A DNA stretch of 64,000 nt from Georgenia soli (GTDB taxonomy: Bacteria; Actinomycetota; Actinomycetes; Actinomycetales; Actinomycetaceae). The stretch lies in the NCBI RefSeq assembly GCF_002563695.1, contig NZ_PDJI01000004.1, positions 1,054,001 to 1,118,000 on the forward strand, in the 5' to 3' direction. A program made the position numbers and the translations under genes. Shown here piece by piece: positions 48,173-56,940 of this stretch; within the stretch, counting starts at the first letter, position 1, and each line of letters begins with the position of its first letter. The notes under the pieces are model-generated. The model had not been told where the DNA came from, ran no database searches, and was given only the letters and a program-made list of their open reading frames with translations.

Positions 48173-48544
48173 TCAGCGGACCTCCTCCACGACGCTGGTT
48201 CCCTTCTCGGGACGTGACTCCCAGGCCCAGGACTCCTCGAGGCGTACGCGTCCGTCCTCGAGCACCACGATCCGACTCTCGCAGACACCGTTCGCGGTGG
48301 TGCGGTCGGCGCTCAGGTGGCTGTAGCGGAAGTGCAGGCGCTCGTCCTGACGCGTCCCGACGAGAAACCCTCGCACGATGTCGCCGCCGTCGTACTCCGC
48401 CCAGATGATCTCGTCGGCTTCGTGGTACCGGAAACGCGTGGAGCCGCTCACCTGACCGGTGGGTGAGTTCGTGACGCCGGCGAACACCCTTCCGTCCAGA
48501 GGGACGGTTGACGAGGAAGGGGTGGTCAAGGACGTGTCAGTCAT
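48173..48544 (-). CDS. Small beta-rich protein (YncE/lipocalin-like family, function unknown)
   Basis: 123 residues, no membrane segment. The pattern GSTRFRYHEADEIIWAEYDGG, in parts, HFRYSHL and RIVVLEDGRVRLEESWAWES matches a small family often named, without proof, n-acetylglutamate synthase in databases. The start is uncertain: ATG at 48544 is used; an in-frame GTG at 48553 lies 4 nt after GGAGG and an ATG exists at 48568. Confidence 0.7.
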   Translation of the reverse strand: MTDTSLTTPSSSTVPLDGRVFAGVTNSPTGQVSGSTRFRYHEADEIIWAEYDGGDIVRGFLVGTRQDERLHFRYSHLSADRTTANGVCESRIVVLEDGRVRLEESWAWESRPEKGTSVVEEVR

Positions 48545-48610
48545 GTCCGCCACGCTACCTCCGGTCACCGGCGGGCCGGCGCTCCGCGCCCTCGCGGTAC
48601 GAGCTCAGGA

Positions 48611-48712
48611 GCCGCCGTCGACTACACGCAGCAGTGCCTGCACAAGCCCCCGGACGGCTCTTGGAGTCACGGCCCCGACACTCCGACGTGCCCAGCAGGG
48701 TCAGGGTTCAGG
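48611..48712 (+). pseudogene. Remnant of an msrA 3' end
   Basis: From about 48611 the plus strand reads AAVDYTQQCLHKPPDGSWSH, then GPDTPTCPAGSGFR, which aligns with the MsrA C-terminus ([20 protein letters not shown], then [12 protein letters not shown]). The resolving-Cys position CNHG is lost and there is no start or upstream half. It sits about 520 nt after the intact msrA, so it looks like a leftover of a tandem duplication. Its end overlaps the 3' end of the next minus-strand gene by 12 nt. Confidence 0.7.
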
Positions 48713-49219
48713 ACCGGCCCGGCCTTCGGTCATCCGGCGCATCTGCCGCCGGGCGGAGTCGCTCTGCGGGAGCGGGTCCCCGTGCCGGTGCACCTGCCGC
48801 CACCGGCCAGCCTCACGGCGGTAGACCGCCGTGACCCGAAGGTCGTACGTCTCCGGGTCCGCACCGTTGACCCGGACGCGGGTGTGCTCCACACCGGCGA
48901 CGTACCCGAGGTCGCCGCTGGCTCCGGCGCCCACCACCTCGTAGGACCACGCCTCCACGTCGGAGAAGCGCTCCGCCAGCCAGCGGAACGAGGCCTCGAC
49001 CGGGCCCCACCCGGACTCGGTCAGCACCGCCCCGAACAGCGTGACCGGATCGTCGTGCGACCAGAGCTCCTCACGAGGCCCCGGATCGCCTCGGTGCAGC
49101 GCGAGCTCTGCCTCGGTGAGCGTGGGCATGACCTCGCTCAGGAACGCCTGGACCTCATCAATCTCGACTCCTTCGTCACCACGAGTGTGCGCCGCAGGAG
49201 GTGGTGTGGGAACGCCCAC
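48701..49219 (-). CDS. SnoaL/NTF2-like protein (DUF4440 type)
   Basis: 172-residue protein with a cone-shaped NTF2 fold: helix VQAFLSEVMPTLTEAELALHRGD, then HDDPVTLFGA and the strands LGYVAGVEHTRV, LRVTAVYRREAGRWRQVHRHGD. This matches SnoaL-3/DUF4440 proteins, with ketosteroid isomerase-like fold but unknown function. The GTG start at 49219 has GAGGA close by; the first 18 residues could be extra. Divergent from the FKBP gene with 89 nt between them. Confidence 0.75.
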   Translation of the reverse strand: MGVPTPPPAAHTRGDEGVEIDEVQAFLSEVMPTLTEAELALHRGDPGPREELWSHDDPVTLFGAVLTESGWGPVEASFRWLAERFSDVEAWSYEVVGAGASGDLGYVAGVEHTRVRVNGADPETYDLRVTAVYRREAGRWRQVHRHGDPLPQSDSARRQMRRMTEGRAGPEP

Positions 49220-49308
49220 CGGTCCTCTGTCCGGCGGGCGGCCCGGCCGGGGTCGGCACGTACGCTGGAGTCCTGCCCGGCGCCGTCGGGCCTGACCGAG
49301 AGGACCTC

Positions 49309-49710
49309 ATGACCGCGCTCCCCACCGCCTCCGGCGGCTTCGGCGACAAGCCCGAGCTCACCTTTCCCGACTCCGGCGCACCGGAGGGCCTGCAGGTGCA
49401 GGTGCTCGAGCAGGGCACCGGTGACACCGTCGAGGCCGGCCAGACCATCATCGTGAACTACCTGGGCCAGACCTGGGGCGGCCACGTCTTCGACAACTCC
49501 TACGACCGCGGGGAGACCATCTCCTTCCCCATCGGGATGGGCGTCGTCATCGGCGGCTGGGACGACGGCCTGGTCGGCCAGCAGATCGGCTCCCGCGTCA
49601 TGCTGTCGATCCCGCCGGAGCACGGTTACGGCCCGCGCGGCGTGCCCCAGGCCGGCATCAAGGGCGGCGACACCCTCGTCTTCGTGGTGGACGTCGTCGG
49701 CGTGGAGTGA
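49309..49710 (+). CDS. FKBP-type peptidyl-prolyl cis-trans isomerase
   Basis: 133-residue single-domain FKBP without signal peptide, so cytoplasmic. Core motifs: VNYLGQTWGGHVFDNSYDRG in parts, FPIGMGVVIGGWDDGLVGQQIGSRVML in parts, and GYGPRG, with the catalytic-site aromatic and Asp residues in place. It resembles the small actinobacterial FKBP proteins involved in folding. ATG preceded by GAGAGG. A 19-nt repeat array starts 11 nt after the stop. Confidence 0.93.
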   Translation: MTALPTASGGFGDKPELTFPDSGAPEGLQVQVLEQGTGDTVEAGQTIIVNYLGQTWGGHVFDNSYDRGETISFPIGMGVVIGGWDDGLVGQQIGSRVMLSIPPEHGYGPRGVPQAGIKGGDTLVFVVDVVGVE

Positions 49711-49720
49711 GCCTCGCGTC

Positions 49721-49882
49721 TGACCACTCGGCGAGGAGTTGACCACTCGGCGAGGAGTTGACCACTCGAGAAGGAGTTGACCACTCGAGAAGGAGTTGAC
49801 CACTCGAGAAGGAGTTGACCACTCGAGAAGGAGTTGACCACTCGAGGAGGAGTTGACCACTCGGGGAGGAGTTGACCACTCG
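49721..49882. repeat. Tandem array, 8.5 x 19 nt, after the FKBP gene
   Basis: Eight full 19-nt units (first 49721, last ending 49872) and half a ninth. Plus-strand unit TGACCACTCGAGAAGGAGT. Four central units are identical; the outer ones vary at 1-3 positions (GGCGA, GAGGA, GGGGA), as expected for slippage from the middle. The minus-strand unit GAGTGGTCAACTCCTTCTC matches the array at 20477-20590 at 15 of 19 positions. Confidence 0.9.
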
Positions 49883-49904
49883 CCGGTTGGAAGGCTCCAG
49901 AACG

Positions 49905-49943
49905 ACGACGGCGGCCGCCCCGTGAGGGAACGGCCGCCGTCGT
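49905..49943. terminator. Bidirectional terminator
   Basis: A 13-bp perfect stem ACGACGGCGGCCG (49905-49917 with 49931-49943) and 13-nt loop, between the FKBP repeat array and the end of the convergent Bax-inhibitor-1 gene. Confidence 0.82.
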
Positions 49944-49961
49944 GGCGAGCAGGGTCGAGCG

Positions 49962-50897
49962 TCAGTCGCTGCCGCGCAGGATGGCGAGCAGGCGCAGGAA
50001 CTCGATGTAGAGCCACACGAGCGTCACGGCCAGACCGAACGCGGCCGACCAGGCGAAGCGGCCGGGGACACCGGCCTCGACGCCGCGCTTGATGGCGTCG
50101 AAGTCCATGATCAGGCAGATGGCCGCGAGGCCGACGGCGAAGAGGCCGAGCAGGACGCCCAGCGGGATGCCGAACAGCGTCACGCCGGTGCGCAGGCCCC
50201 ACGGGTCGGTGGAGAGCCCCGTGAACATGAGGACGACGTTGACCAGCGAGAACAGCGCGTAGCCGACGAGCGCGATGAGCACGAACCGGGTCAGCTTCGG
50301 CGTGACCCGCACGGTGCCGGACTTGAACAGGAAGAGAGCGGCCACGAAGGTCGCGGTGGTGCCGAGCACCGCCTGCAGGACGATGCCGCCCCACTGGGCC
50401 TCGAACACGGCGGAGATCCCACCGAGGAACAGACCCTCGGCAGCGGCGTACGCCATGATCAGCGTCGGGGACGGCTCACGCTTGAAGGCGTTCACCAGCC
50501 CCAGGACGAGACCGACGATGGCGCCACCGAAGGTCAGGAGCATGTTCGCGTCCATGACCAGCCAGTTGAACGCCGCGGCGACGATGATGACGCCGAGGAC
50601 GAGGCCGGTCTTGACGATGACGTCGTCGTACGTCATCCGGCCGGTGTCCGCCGGCGCGGCGGCCGGCTGGCGGTAGGCGCGCTCCAGGTCCTCGACCTGG
50701 CCGGGCTGGTAGCCGCCGTAGCCGCCGGCCGGCTGGCCGTAGCCCTGCTGGCCGTAGCCGGGCTGGCCCTGGCCGGGCTGCGGGGCGTAGCCGGTCCCAC
50801 CCTGCGGGGCGTAGCCGGGATAGGTCGGGTAGCCGTTCGGGGTCCGCTGGGCGTTCGCCCCGAAGTACGGACTCTTCTCGAAGACGGGATTGCTCAC
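49962..50897 (-). CDS. Bax inhibitor-1/YccA family membrane protein
   Basis: 311 residues. A Gly/Pro/Gln/Tyr-rich N-terminus with GYAPQ and GYGQ repeats (about 20-75) precedes seven helices of the Bax inhibitor-1 (YccA/YetJ) family, proton-sensitive calcium leak channels in some members. The last helices carry the Asp pair near IMDFDAIKRGVEAG, as in YetJ-like proteins. GTG start with AGGAGG 7 nt upstream. The exact ion function here is inferred. Confidence 0.92.
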   Translation of the reverse strand: MSNPVFEKSPYFGANAQRTPNGYPTYPGYAPQGGTGYAPQPGQGQPGYGQQGYGQPAGGYGGYQPGQVEDLERAYRQPAAAPADTGRMTYDDVIVKTGLVLGVIIVAAAFNWLVMDANMLLTFGGAIVGLVLGLVNAFKREPSPTLIMAYAAAEGLFLGGISAVFEAQWGGIVLQAVLGTTATFVAALFLFKSGTVRVTPKLTRFVLIALVGYALFSLVNVVLMFTGLSTDPWGLRTGVTLFGIPLGVLLGLFAVGLAAICLIMDFDAIKRGVEAGVPGRFAWSAAFGLAVTLVWLYIEFLRLLAILRGSD

Positions 50898-51311
50898 GTA
50901 TGTGCCTCCTGGTCGCGGCAACCGGGTCCGCGTGGTCGGACCCGGACCATTGTCGCTGGCCTGCGCTCCATCGTACGGGCCGAGGAGGCACGCACGCGTG
51001 GAGTAACTGCTGTCCGGTACAACGGGACGCTACACGTCCGTGTTCCCGATCCGGCGAAGAATCTGGTGCCGTTCCGGCGGAATGTCACCGCACGGGCGCG
51101 AGATCGCCCTGACTGCCGGACGGGTCGAGATCGTGCACGGCCAGTTCTCATCCCTGAGGAGGAGAAGCTCGGCACGACGGCGGAGCCGGCCGCCGCGCAG
51201 GAATCAGCCTCCCCGCCGATTCGCCGGCGCCACGGTCTCCGTAGCGTGGACCCCAGCACGACGGTCGCCGTCCGTAGACGCCGGCCGCCACCTGACGCAG
51301 GAGGGCCACCG
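50898..51311. other. 414-nt region between divergent genes
   Basis: Holds the two promoter regions. A minus-strand TACGAT (50970-50975) may be the -10 of the BI-1 gene and a plus-strand TAGCGT (51242-51247) the -10 of the ABC operon, 65 nt before its start. A weak reading frame runs at 51040-51315, but its only likely starts lack a ribosome binding site. No other structure is seen. Confidence 0.4.
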
Positions 51312-52262
51312 ATGATCGAGGCGCACGACCTCACCAAGCGCTACGGCAGCAAGACCGCCGTGGACCACCTCAGCTTCACGATCCAGCCGGGCACCGTGAC
51401 CGGCTTCCTGGGCCCGAACGGGGCCGGCAAGTCCACCACGATGCGCATGATCGTGGGTCTCGACCGGCCGACCTCCGGCACGGTGACCGTCAACGGCAGG
51501 CCGTACGCCCAGCACCGCTCGCCGCTGAAGGAGGTCGGGGTCCTGCTGGACGCCAAGGCGGTCCACCCCGGCCGCAGCGCCCGGTCGCACCTGCGCACCA
51601 TGGCCGCCACCCACGGCATCTCCAGCAGGCGGGTGGACGAGGTCATCGAGATGACCGGCCTCTCCGCCGTCGCCGGCAAGCGCGTGGGCGGGTTCTCCCT
51701 CGGCATGGGCCAGCGCCTCGGCATCGCCTCCGCGATGCTCGGCGACCCGCGCACCCTGATCCTGGACGAGCCCGTCAACGGCCTGGACCCCGAGGGCGTG
51801 AAGTGGGTGCGCACCCTGGTGCGCTACCTCGCGAGCGAGGGCCGTACCGTCTTCCTCTCCTCCCACCTCATGAGCGAGATGGCGCAGACCGCCGACCAGC
51901 TGCTGGTCATCGGCCGCGGGAAGATCATCACCGCCGGCCCCGTCCAGGACGTCATCGACTCCGTCACCGGCACCGCCGTGCGCGTGCGCTCCCCGCAGGC
52001 CACCGACCTCGCCGAGCGGCTGCGCGCCTCCGGGGCGAGCGTCACCTCCTCCGAGGCCGGCGTCCTCGAGCTCCACGGCGTGAGCGCCGAGCAGGTCGGC
52101 GAGACCGCCGCCGCCAACGGCATCGTGCTCCACGAGCTCACGCCGCAGCGCGCGAGCCTCGAGGAGGCCTACATGAACCTCACCCAGGACGCGGTCGAGT
52201 ACCGCTCCGAGACCCAGTCCGTCCCCACCAGCCCCGCCGCCGCGCAGGAGGCCCGCAAGTGA
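51312..52262 (+). CDS. ABC exporter ATPase (BceA/DrrA type)
   Basis: 316-residue ATPase of a drug- or peptide-type ABC exporter. Walker A GPNGAGKST (about 33-41), signature FSLGMGQRLGIA and Walker B LILDEPVNGLDPEG, followed by a C-terminal regulatory part (about 215-300). It is the first gene of a four-gene unit with a permease, a histidine kinase and a response regulator. ATG start; the ribosome binding site GAGGG lies 9 nt upstream. Substrate unknown. Confidence 0.92.
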   Translation: MIEAHDLTKRYGSKTAVDHLSFTIQPGTVTGFLGPNGAGKSTTMRMIVGLDRPTSGTVTVNGRPYAQHRSPLKEVGVLLDAKAVHPGRSARSHLRTMAATHGISSRRVDEVIEMTGLSAVAGKRVGGFSLGMGQRLGIASAMLGDPRTLILDEPVNGLDPEGVKWVRTLVRYLASEGRTVFLSSHLMSEMAQTADQLLVIGRGKIITAGPVQDVIDSVTGTAVRVRSPQATDLAERLRASGASVTSSEAGVLELHGVSAEQVGETAAANGIVLHELTPQRASLEEAYMNLTQDAVEYRSETQSVPTSPAAAQEARK

Positions 52263-53116
52263 GCACCACGACCACCAGTCCGACCGCCACACCCGCCCGC
52301 CCTCGGGACCACCGCTCTACCGTCGACGCGCGCCTGACCTTCGGCGGCGTCATGCGCGGCGAGTGGATCAAGCTCCTCTCCCTGCGCTCGACGTGGTGGA
52401 CCCTCGGCATCACCGTCGCCGTCATGGCGCTGCTGGCGCTCGCCCAGGCCTCCTCCGTGAACTACCTGCTCGAGCCGCCCATGGCGCTGCCGGTCGACCA
52501 GCTCCACGGCGCGGAGTTCGTCATCGGCGGCTACCAGTTTGGCATGGTGACCATCGGCGTCCTCGGCGCCCTCCTCATCACCGGCGAGTACTCCACCGGC
52601 ATGATCCGCTCGACGCTCGCCGCGGTCCCCGCTCGCCTCCCGGTGCTCGCCGCCAAGGCCATCGCGCTGGTCGTCGTCACGCTCGTCGTCAGCGTGGTGA
52701 GCCTCGTGGCCGCGTACCTGGTGTCGATGCCGTTCCTCTCGGACCACGGCCTGGTCCCCGCGCTCGACGACCCCCTCACCTGGCAGGCGTTCGGCGGCAT
52801 GGCGTACTTCTTCGTCGTCGCCGCCCTCGTCGCCCTGGGCCTCGGGGCCGTCCTGCGCCACACCGCCGGCACGATCACCGCGGTGCTCGGGCTGCTGCTC
52901 CTGCTGCCGATGATCCTGCAGTTCATCAACATCGACTGGGTGCAGGACGTCATGCAGTACCTGCCGCTGAACGCCGCGATGGCCTTCCTCGGCATCAGCG
53001 AGTTCTTCGGCGCCAACGAGAACCTCAGCGCCTGGCAGGGGGTGGCCGTCGTCGGCGCCTACGCCGTCGTGGCGCTGGTCGCCGGCGCCTGGTCCCTGCG
53101 CCGCCGGGACGCCTGA
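52259..53116 (+). CDS. ABC-2 type permease
   Basis: 285-residue permease with about six helices after a Thr/Pro-rich N-terminus (first helix about 48-67). Motif GEYSTGMIRSTLAAVP is typical of ABC-2 subunits that work with DrrA/CcmA-like ATPases. GTG start overlaps the ATPase stop (GTGA). It is likely the membrane partner. Confidence 0.9.
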   Translation: MSTTTTSPTATPARPRDHRSTVDARLTFGGVMRGEWIKLLSLRSTWWTLGITVAVMALLALAQASSVNYLLEPPMALPVDQLHGAEFVIGGYQFGMVTIGVLGALLITGEYSTGMIRSTLAAVPARLPVLAAKAIALVVVTLVVSVVSLVAAYLVSMPFLSDHGLVPALDDPLTWQAFGGMAYFFVVAALVALGLGAVLRHTAGTITAVLGLLLLLPMILQFINIDWVQDVMQYLPLNAAMAFLGISEFFGANENLSAWQGVAVVGAYAVVALVAGAWSLRRRDA

Positions 53117-53121
53117 GGCAG

Positions 53122-54567
53122 GTGAGCACCGACGCCGGGCGTGCGCCGCAGGATCTTCCTCCGGCGCACGCCGCCGCGTCCTCCCGCGTTCACCTGCCGG
53201 ATCCTGCGACGTCGGCGGCCGGTGGGGCACCGCCCGCGGCCACGGCCGACGAGGCGGCCGTCCGCCGGGCGGGACCCGTCCGCCGCTTCCTCGCACGGAA
53301 CCCGCGCATCGTCGACGCGGTCGTGGTCGCCGTCTACCTCCTCCCGGCCCTGGCCGGGGAGGTCCTCCCCCACCTCCTCCTGGCCGACGCCGGACCGGAC
53401 CCGGTCGAGCAGGGTGCCGTCCTCGCCGTCGTCCTCCTCACGGCGGCGGCCCTGTGGTGGCGCCGCCGGGCGCCCGTGCGCGTGCTCGCCGCGACGGCGG
53501 TACTCCTCGCCGTCTCGCTCGCCGTCAGCCAGGACACCTCCGGCGTCGAGATCGCCGGGGTCCTGGCGCTCTACGCCGTCGCCGCCTACCGCCCGGCGTC
53601 GACCGCCTGGGGCTGCCTGGCGCTCCTCAACGTCGTCGCCGGCGCCTCGCTCATCCTCTGGCTGGACGTCACGGCCCAGGGAGCCGCGGTGGTCAGCGCG
53701 ACAACGTCCGACTCCGAGCAGGTCCACGAGGTCAGTCAGCTCCAGACCCTGGTCGTCGTCGAGATCACGGTGCTGGTGCTGTCCATGGTCGCCGTCGCCC
53801 TGGGGACGAGCGCCCGCGGCCGGCGTCTCCACGTGGAGAGCCTCCTGGAGCGCACGCGCCAGCTGGTCCTCGAGCGCGACCAGCGCGAGCAGCTCGCCGT
53901 CTCCGCCGAGCGCAACCGGATCGCGCGGGAGATGCACGACGTCGTCGCCCACTCCCTCTCGGTCATGATCACGCTGGCCGACGGCGCGTCGGCGGCGATG
54001 GCCCGGCGGCCGGACCTCGCCCGCGAGGCGCTCGACCAGCTCGCCGAGACCGGCCGTTCCGCGCTGGCGGACACCCGCCGCATGGTCGGGGTGCTGCGGG
54101 AGGACGGCCCGGCGTCGGGAGCCGGCCGCCGCCCGGGCGCCCTCGGCGGCGACGACGCGCCGCTCGCGCCGCAGCCCGCCGCGCACGACATCGCCGACCT
54201 CGTCGAGCGGTTCCGCGTCACCGGTCTGCCGGTGCGCCTGAGCGAGTCGGGCCCGCCGCTGCCCGACGACGTCGGCCTGCAGCTCGCCGTGTACCGCATC
54301 GTCCAGGAGTGCCTGACCAACGTGCTGCGGTATGCCCGCCTCAGCCCCCGGATCGACGTCGACGTCGCGCGGGTGGACGGCTCCGTCGTCGTCACCGTGG
54401 ACAATGACTCCGGCAGCGCGGGCGACGCCATGGTCGGCAGCGGCCGGGGCCTCATCGGCATCCGGGAGCGGGCCGCGGTCTACGGCGGGCACGTCGACGC
54501 CGGGCCGACACCGACCGGGTGGCGGGTCCGGGCCGAGCTGCACCGGAACGGGGAGGGACGAGCGTGA
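53122..54567 (+). CDS. Sensor histidine kinase (NarL/DesK-like class)
   Basis: 481-residue kinase. After a 60-residue Pro/Ala-rich N-terminus come about five or six membrane helices (about 68-215), a coiled coil (RRLHVESLLERTRQLVLERD) and a HisKA_3 domain with the phospho-His in ERNRIAREMHDVVAHSL, then an ATPase domain (VQECLTNVLRYA; GRGLIGIRERAAVYGG). It probably senses something in the membrane or a signal linked to the adjacent exporter. GTG start, 6 nt after the permease stop; the ribosome binding site is weak. Confidence 0.92.
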   Translation: MSTDAGRAPQDLPPAHAAASSRVHLPDPATSAAGGAPPAATADEAAVRRAGPVRRFLARNPRIVDAVVVAVYLLPALAGEVLPHLLLADAGPDPVEQGAVLAVVLLTAAALWWRRRAPVRVLAATAVLLAVSLAVSQDTSGVEIAGVLALYAVAAYRPASTAWGCLALLNVVAGASLILWLDVTAQGAAVVSATTSDSEQVHEVSQLQTLVVVEITVLVLSMVAVALGTSARGRRLHVESLLERTRQLVLERDQREQLAVSAERNRIAREMHDVVAHSLSVMITLADGASAAMARRPDLAREALDQLAETGRSALADTRRMVGVLREDGPASGAGRRPGALGGDDAPLAPQPAAHDIADLVERFRVTGLPVRLSESGPPLPDDVGLQLAVYRIVQECLTNVLRYARLSPRIDVDVARVDGSVVVTVDNDSGSAGDAMVGSGRGLIGIRERAAVYGGHVDAGPTPTGWRVRAELHRNGEGRA

Positions 54568-55235
54568 GCGTGCGCGTGCTGCTGGCGGACGACCAGGCGC
54601 TGCTGCGCATGGGGTTCCGGATGGTCCTCGAGGCCGAGGACGACCTGGAGGTGGTCGGTGAGGCGGCCGACGGCGACGCCGCCGTGCGGATGACCGCCGC
54701 CCTCTCCCCCGACGTCGTCCTCATGGACGTGCGCATGCCCGGGACCAACGGGCTCGACGCGACCGCGCGCATCGTGGCCGAGCAGCCGGCGTCGAAGGTC
54801 CTCATCCTCACGACGTTCGACGTCGACGAGTACGCCTTCGCCGGCCTGCGCGCCGGCGCGAGCGGCTTCCTCCTCAAGGACACCCGCCCCGCCGACCTCG
54901 TCCAGGCCATCAGGACCGTCGCGGCCGGTGACGCCGTCGTCTCCCCGCGCGTCACCCGGCGCATGCTGGAGCTGTTCGGGCGGCACCTTCCCGCGGGCCG
55001 ACCGGGCGGCCCGGACGGGCGAGACCCGCGGCTCGGGCGCCTGACCGCGCGGGAGCTGGAGGTGCTCACCCTGCTCGCGGAGGGGCTGTCCAACGGAGAG
55101 ATCGCCGAGCGGCTCAGCGTCTCCGAGACCACCGTGAAGACGCACGTGGGCAACGTGCTCTCCAAGCTCGAGCTGCGGGACCGGGTGCAGGCCGTCGTGC
55201 TGGCGTACGAGACGGGGCTGGTCCGGCCCGGCTGA
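54564..55235 (+). CDS. Response regulator, NarL/LuxR type
   Basis: 223-residue regulator: receiver domain with phospho-Asp55 (VVLMDVRMPG), then LuxR-type helix-turn-helix (LTARELEVLTLLAEGLSNGEIA in parts, about 158-215). Its GTG overlaps the kinase stop (GTGA), so kinase and regulator are a pair. It likely controls this ABC operon, an inference from position. Confidence 0.94.
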   Translation: MSVRVLLADDQALLRMGFRMVLEAEDDLEVVGEAADGDAAVRMTAALSPDVVLMDVRMPGTNGLDATARIVAEQPASKVLILTTFDVDEYAFAGLRAGASGFLLKDTRPADLVQAIRTVAAGDAVVSPRVTRRMLELFGRHLPAGRPGGPDGRDPRLGRLTARELEVLTLLAEGLSNGEIAERLSVSETTVKTHVGNVLSKLELRDRVQAVVLAYETGLVRPG

Positions 55236-55271
55236 GGGGCGAACCGGCCCTGCTGCCGCCTGGCTCAGGGA

Positions 55272-55333
55272 CGCCGAAGGGGCGCCGACAGTCGGTCGGC
55301 GCCCCTTCGGCGCGCCCCCGCCTGCGGCGGGGG
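55272..55333. terminator. Double terminator between response regulator and ndh
   Basis: An 18-bp perfect stem (55272-55289 with 55295-55312, 5-nt loop), followed by a second, 8-bp stem CCCCCGCC/GGCGGGGG (55315-55322 with 55326-55333). Convergent genes flank it. Confidence 0.85.
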
Positions 55334-55347
55334 TTGCTGCCTCTCGG

Positions 55348-56871
55348 CTACTTCTTGTCGGCGATCGGCGCGCCGGCAGCGGCGGGAGCCGTGTCCTTCG
55401 CCGCCGGCTTGCCGCCGGACGCCGCGGCGGCCTCCCACGCGGCGCGCGGGTTCTGCAGCGCGGCGAGGGAGACGAGCTCGCGGCGGAAGAAGAGCGCCTC
55501 GGTCCAGTCCGCGAGGATGCGGACCTTCCGCTCGAAGGACGGCATCGCGAGCACGTGGTAGCTGCGGTGCATGAACCAGGCGAGCGGGCCGCGGAACTTG
55601 AAGCCCATGATCTGCGCGACACCCTTGTACAGGCCGAGGGAGGCCACGGTGCCGATGTTCTCGTGGCGGTAGTCCTCGGGCTGCTCGCCGCGCAGCACCT
55701 TCACGAGGTTCTCGCCCAGGAGCTTGCCCTGGCGCACGGCGTGCTGCGCGGTGGGGGCCGTGGTGGCCTTCGGGTCGGACGCGGTCAGGTCCGGCACGGC
55801 GGCGTTGTCGCCGGCCGCCCAGGCGCCCTCGACGACGGTGCCGTCCTCCTGGACCACCTGCAGCTTGGCGTTCGTGCGCACGCGGCCGCGGGCGTCGAGC
55901 GGAAGGTCCGTCTCGGCGAGGACCGGGTTGGCCTTGACGCCGGCTGTCCACACGATCGTGTCCGCTCCGAACTTCTCGCCGGTGGAGAGCTCGACGTTCC
56001 CGTCGACGCAGGAGTTGAGGAAGGTGTTGAGGTGGATCTCGACGCCGCGCTCGCGCAGCTGCTCGATCGCGTAGCCGCCGAGCTCCTCACCCAGCTCGGG
56101 CAGGATCCGGCCGGCGCCCTCGACGATGACGAAGCGCAGGTCGTCCTCGTCGATGGAGTCGTACTCCTTGGTGGCGGCCTTGGCCATGTCCTCGACCTCG
56201 CCGATCGCCTCGATGCCGGCGAACCCGCCGCCGACGAAGACGAAGGTCAGCATCCGCCGGCGCTCCTCCGGGTCCCAGGTGGAGGCCGCCTCGGCGAGCT
56301 TGTTGAGGACGCGGTTGCGCAGCGCCGTCGCCTCCTCGATGTGCTTGAAGCCGATGGCGTTCTCGGCCAGGCCCGGGATCGGCAGGGTACGGGCGACGGA
56401 CCCGAGGCCCACGACGAGGTGGTCGTAGGTGACCTCGTAGGCGGGGTCGTCGTTCACCGGCTTGATGACGGCCTTGCGCTCCGCGTGCCGGATCTCCGCG
56501 ATGGACCCGGTGAGCACGGTGGTGCCCTTGAGCTCACGGCGCAGCGACGTCACGACGTGGCGCGGCTCGATGGAGCCGGCAGCCGCCTCGGGCAGGAAGG
56601 GCTGGTACGTCATGTACGGGCGCGGGTCGACGACGGCGATCTCCGCGTCCTGACGACCGATGTACTTGCGCAGCGTCGTGGCCGTGTACAGGCCGATGTA
56701 GCCGCCGCCCGCGATGAGGATTCGGGGCGTCCGGCCGCCGTGGAGGACCGGTCGGACCGACCCCTCCCCACGTCCCTGCAGGGACTTGGCAGCGAGAGCG
56801 CCGGCACCGGCGAGGGCGGCCACCGAGGTGCTGACGGCGACGGAACGCAGGAAGGATGCCATGCGTTCCAT
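55348..56871 (-). CDS. ndh: Type II NADH dehydrogenase (NDH-2)
   Basis: 507-residue membrane-attached FAD enzyme that passes electrons from NADH to the quinone pool without pumping protons. FAD motif ILIAGGGYIG (about 51), NADH-binding FVFVGGGFAGIEA, and the quinone-site block AQHAVRQGKLLGENL. A hydrophobic N-terminal segment (about 9-28) is unusual, and a C-terminal amphipathic stretch anchors it, with an Ala/Pro-rich tail. Start at 56871 (AGGA in front); an ATG 9 nt inside is possible. Confidence 0.92.
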   Translation of the reverse strand: MERMASFLRSVAVSTSVAALAGAGALAAKSLQGRGEGSVRPVLHGGRTPRILIAGGGYIGLYTATTLRKYIGRQDAEIAVVDPRPYMTYQPFLPEAAAGSIEPRHVVTSLRRELKGTTVLTGSIAEIRHAERKAVIKPVNDDPAYEVTYDHLVVGLGSVARTLPIPGLAENAIGFKHIEEATALRNRVLNKLAEAASTWDPEERRRMLTFVFVGGGFAGIEAIGEVEDMAKAATKEYDSIDEDDLRFVIVEGAGRILPELGEELGGYAIEQLRERGVEIHLNTFLNSCVDGNVELSTGEKFGADTIVWTAGVKANPVLAETDLPLDARGRVRTNAKLQVVQEDGTVVEGAWAAGDNAAVPDLTASDPKATTAPTAQHAVRQGKLLGENLVKVLRGEQPEDYRHENIGTVASLGLYKGVAQIMGFKFRGPLAWFMHRSYHVLAMPSFERKVRILADWTEALFFRRELVSLAALQNPRAAWEAAAASGGKPAAKDTAPAAAGAPIADKK

Positions 56872-56940
56872 CGTAGGAGTCCTATCCCCCAGAACGCCCT
56901 TCGAGCAGGACTTTGGGCCCGTGAGAACGGCCACGTCGGG

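Noticed and set aside
49626..49879. Minus-strand ORFs with 19-residue repeats (VVNSFSSGQLLLEWS)
   Set aside because: They arise from the 19-nt array in all frames and have no start signal.
51040..51315. 91-codon plus-strand frame before the ABC ATPase
   Set aside because: Arg/Pro-rich shadow-like sequence, no ribosome binding site and it runs into the ATPase start; treated as promoter region.
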